NCBI GenBank assembly: GCA_041687335.1
Contig: JAWLCE010000006.1
Coordinates: 72,675 to 136,674 of the forward strand
Reading direction: 5' to 3'
DNA: 64,000 bases
From: JAJFUE01 sp041687335
GTDB lineage: Bacteria > Sumerlaeota > Sumerlaeia > MVZB01
Shown here: in pieces, positions 62,054 to 64,000 of the stretch
Numbering within the stretch: position 1 is the first letter of the stretch
How the letters are laid out: every line of letters starts with the position of its first letter
Made by a program: the position numbers and the translations under genes
Notes under the pieces: generated by a model
Database searches by the model: none
Seen by the model: only the letters and a program-made list of their open reading frames with translations
What the model was told of the DNA's origin: nothing

Positions 62054-63144
62054 AGTATATCAGCCGGGCAAGACGTGAATGGTTCGGTGGCGTCGTTTAC
62101 AATGAAAACCCCGGCTTCACTGCTTTCGTCGATTCTGCGTACATGGACTGGCTGGGGGTTCCAGAATTGGAAGAACCGCCGGCAGGCATCTACACCGCCC
62201 CTCTCGATGTGCACTTGAGCATTACCAACCGGTGCAACCTTGCCTGCACCGGTTGCTATGCGAGAAAATCCGACCAAACCCCAAGGGACATGCCCTCAAA
62301 GGATGCCAAGGCCATCATCGATCGACTGGCAGATATGGATGTCCTCACGGTTGCAATCGGTGGCGGGGAGCCTTTGCTTCATCCGGGCCTGTTTGAAATT
62401 GCTGCCCATTGCAGGGTACGCAACATTGCACCCAACATTACGACCAACGGCATTATTTTGGATGAATCCCTTGCAGCCAGATGCCGGATATTTGGCAGCA
62501 TGCACATCAGTTGTCATGACACCAGCGAGATGGCCCGCCTTGAGAAGTCAATTGCACTATTAAAAGCTGAGGGAATCGAGGTTGGACTAAATCTTCTGGT
62601 CTCCTCGCGGACGGTCAACGACTTTCCAGCCATATGGGAATGGTGTGCCAGGCGAGGAGTGTCTAGAATCCTGTTGCTGAAATTCAAAACACCGGACAAT
62701 GATCAAGCGGATGCCCATTTGAAGCTGTCCGCGGCGCAGGAGAGGAGCCTGTTTCCCGTCATTCGACGTCTTTCACGGCGCCACCCGATCATGCCCATGT
62801 TTGATTGTTCGTTCTTTCCGGCGCTGGCTTGCCATGATCCGAAGGAAAAATTTCTGCGGTTTTTTGATATTAATGGCTGCCAAGCTGGCCATACCATTCT
62901 GGCGGTAGATGTGGATGGCTTTTTCAAGCCCTGCTCATTTTGGCCAACAACAGGTGGCGACGCACGTTTGCTTGACAAGGCCACGTGGATGCAAAACGAA
63001 TTGCTCAATTCCTTTCGCCAACCGAGCAGCCATCATCCTTGCGGAGATTGCAAGTATCTTCAGCTATGCAATGGCGGATGCCGTGTCGTCAAGCCATTTT
63101 GCCTACAATGCTCGGCATCAAACGTACCCTGCCTGGGCGATTGA
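62050..63144 (+). CDS. Radical SAM/SPASM domain protein
   Basis: 364 residues. The radical SAM cluster motif is C62-x3-C66-x2-C69 in TNRCNLACTGCYAR, followed by the SAM-binding GGGEP. The C-terminus has a SPASM-type cysteine set: CQAGHTILAVDVDGFFKPCS, then CGDCKYLQLCNGGCR and CLQCSASNVPC, for one or two auxiliary iron-sulfur clusters. Such proteins modify ribosomal peptides or act as PqqE/anSME-like maturases. I see no clear precursor peptide beside it. The frame extends to 61879 but that part overlaps the membrane-protein gene, so I chose ATG 62050 (ATGA overlap). Substrate unknown. Confidence 0.85.
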   Translation: MKYISRARREWFGGVVYNENPGFTAFVDSAYMDWLGVPELEEPPAGIYTAPLDVHLSITNRCNLACTGCYARKSDQTPRDMPSKDAKAIIDRLADMDVLTVAIGGGEPLLHPGLFEIAAHCRVRNIAPNITTNGIILDESLAARCRIFGSMHISCHDTSEMARLEKSIALLKAEGIEVGLNLLVSSRTVNDFPAIWEWCARRGVSRILLLKFKTPDNDQADAHLKLSAAQERSLFPVIRRLSRRHPIMPMFDCSFFPALACHDPKEKFLRFFDINGCQAGHTILAVDVDGFFKPCSFWPTTGGDARLLDKATWMQNELLNSFRQPSSHHPCGDCKYLQLCNGGCRVVKPFCLQCSASNVPCLGD

Positions 63145-63201
63145 CATATGATCAGCACCCGCTCCTAAGGTATTTGTCGTATCTGGCCGAGAGGCTACAA
63201 A

Positions 63202-63894
63202 ATGAGCTTCGACCAACAACCCATATCTCCTGATGAAATGGCCCGGTTCGAACGATGGGTGCGGGGCGTATTTGAATGGCCGCTCGAGCTGGCTGATCAT
63301 TGGATTTACCATGAAAATGAATTGATCGCCGATCTGCCCGAAGATGGACCGGTCGTGCTTGATTTTGTCGATTATTTCCTGCAGCACCCCGAACGGCTAC
63401 GACCTTATTCGAAGGATAAGATCGCTCAGGGTTTTGGCGTTTTCTTCGATCCCTCTGGCGCCAATCATGTTCATGCCTACAGGAACGACAAGGTTCCTGT
63501 TGAGCGACGCGCTGCGGCTGTCAGCAATCTGCGCCTGCTTTATGTGAACTACTTTGATCGGCTTTGCCTCGAGGTGATTCGGGAGATCGGCAGATCCCAT
63601 GATGCCGATTCCTGGCGCATGGAGGATCGGTGCTTCATGTTCTGGGACTGCTTCGTGATCAGTCCTTTCGATCAGGAAGAGCGCATCATCCAGGCCGGCC
63701 TTGCGGTGATGCGCGAGGCTCTCGACAGTGGGAACCAGAGCTGCATCGCCAGTGCCCTGCATGGCCTGGGCCACTGGTGCCACTGTGTTCCGGAAATCAA
63801 GGATATGATCGGAGAGTGGCTCGCGCTGCGAACGGATCTGCCTGACTTCATCATTGATTATGCCCATGATGCCATGGACGCGCATGTTCAGTAG
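63202..63894 (+). CDS. Protein of unknown function downstream of the radical SAM gene
   Basis: 230 residues, not recognised; acidic, mostly helical by appearance, no membrane segment or signal peptide. Notable segments: WPLELADHWIYHENELIADL, GVFFDPSGANHVHAYRN, and a Cys/His-bearing stretch HGLGHWCHCVPEIKDMIGEW that might bind metal. ATG at 63202 has GAGAGG eight bases upstream. It follows the radical SAM gene by 57 bases, so the three genes look like one operon. Possible substrate, partner or immunity-like protein. Confidence 0.6.
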   Translation: MSFDQQPISPDEMARFERWVRGVFEWPLELADHWIYHENELIADLPEDGPVVLDFVDYFLQHPERLRPYSKDKIAQGFGVFFDPSGANHVHAYRNDKVPVERRAAAVSNLRLLYVNYFDRLCLEVIREIGRSHDADSWRMEDRCFMFWDCFVISPFDQEERIIQAGLAVMREALDSGNQSCIASALHGLGHWCHCVPEIKDMIGEWLALRTDLPDFIIDYAHDAMDAHVQ

Positions 63895-63910
63895 CCAAGG
63901 CTAGAGCATA

Positions 63911-64000
63911 TTAAGAAAACATGCCTACACCGCAGTGACAAAAAAAGGCCCGAATCTCCTCGGGTGTGACTAGTTCGAGCGCTGCGGCAATGGCCGCCCA
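63911..64000 (-). mobile_element. IS630-like transposase, C-terminal end (runs off the window)
   Basis: Minus-strand frame open from the right edge to a TAA at 63911-63913, giving 29 residues: WAAIAAALELVTPEEIRAFF then CHCGVGMFS. The pattern A-ALE-VTPE-IR-FF-HCG is the usual end of IS630-family DDE transposases. Only the tail is visible, so integrity of the element is unknown. It marks the right border of the radical SAM module. Confidence 0.65.

Noticed and set aside
63944..63966. Minus-strand Rho-independent terminator (CCCGA/TCGGG stem followed by T-run)
   Set aside because: It lies inside the apparent transposase reading frame, where these bases encode TPEEIRAFF; coding explains them better.
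1..64000. tRNA and rRNA genes
   Set aside because: I looked for cloverleaf-like and conserved rRNA segments in the gaps and saw none; a covariance-model scan would be needed to be certain.

Overview
This 64 kb window is a GC-rich chromosomal segment from a diderm bacterium. An LptD-type outer-membrane protein, an LptF/G permease and Lnt argue for an LPS-bearing outer membrane. I see no rRNA or tRNA. The phylum cannot be fixed from the sequence alone. The mix (alpha-2-macroglobulin, GH78 rhamnosidase, phosphodiester glycosidase with a golvesin-like domain, prepilin-like proteins, many intergenic palindromic repeats) would fit an uncultivated heterotroph of the PVC/Sumerlaeota/Hydrogenedentota kind; that is a low-confidence inference.

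Region 1 (1-24.75 kb, all + strand) is a surface-polysaccharide locus. It has a PglK-like ABC flippase (cut by the window edge), about ten glycosyltransferases of GT2, GT4 and GT8 types, an F420-dehydrogenase-beta-like iron-sulfur protein paired with a polysaccharide pyruvyl transferase, and a Wzy/WaaL-like polymerase or ligase. A bi-domain oxidoreductase, a heparinase II/III protein, a WbuB-like transferase, a family-5 nucleotidyltransferase, a Wzz/BY-kinase co-polymerase and a NusG paralogue follow. Many genes overlap by ATGA or GTGA. Three AT-richer islands (about 1.3-3.97, 7.0-9.5 and 13.1-14.1 kb) suggest mosaic acquisition.

Region 2 (25.7-36.4 kb) is the most unusual part: a lasso-peptide-type RiPP locus with two modules pointing away from each other. 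The minus-strand module has precursor A, a phosphoribosyltransferase-PqqD fusion, a lasso cyclase and a stand-alone PqqD/RRE protein. The plus-strand module has precursor B, a second cyclase and an HPr-kinase-like protein. The two precursors share leader residues at identical positions (Y12, P15, W20, G21, D25-L-T-Q28, G30, S36, D37). Neither a B2 leader peptidase nor a dedicated exporter is visible. The locus is threaded and bordered by at least five families of short palindromic or direct repeats that I do not see elsewhere in the window.

Region 3 (36.7-49.3 kb) encodes exported enzymes: an FAD-dependent oxidoreductase and an alpha-L-rhamnosidase transcribed divergently, a phosphodiester glycosidase, and a 1928-residue alpha-2-macroglobulin with a thioester motif. 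Region 4 (49.6-61.5 kb) is housekeeping and envelope biogenesis: pyrF, a methyltransferase, a pseudopilin, an LptF/G permease, lptD, a lipoprotein-type sppA, argJ, lnt and a DUF1015 protein. Region 5 (61.5-64 kb) is a small accessory module: a membrane protein, a radical SAM/SPASM protein coupled to it by ATGA, and an unknown 230-residue protein. It is followed by the C-terminal end of an IS630-like transposase running in from the right edge.
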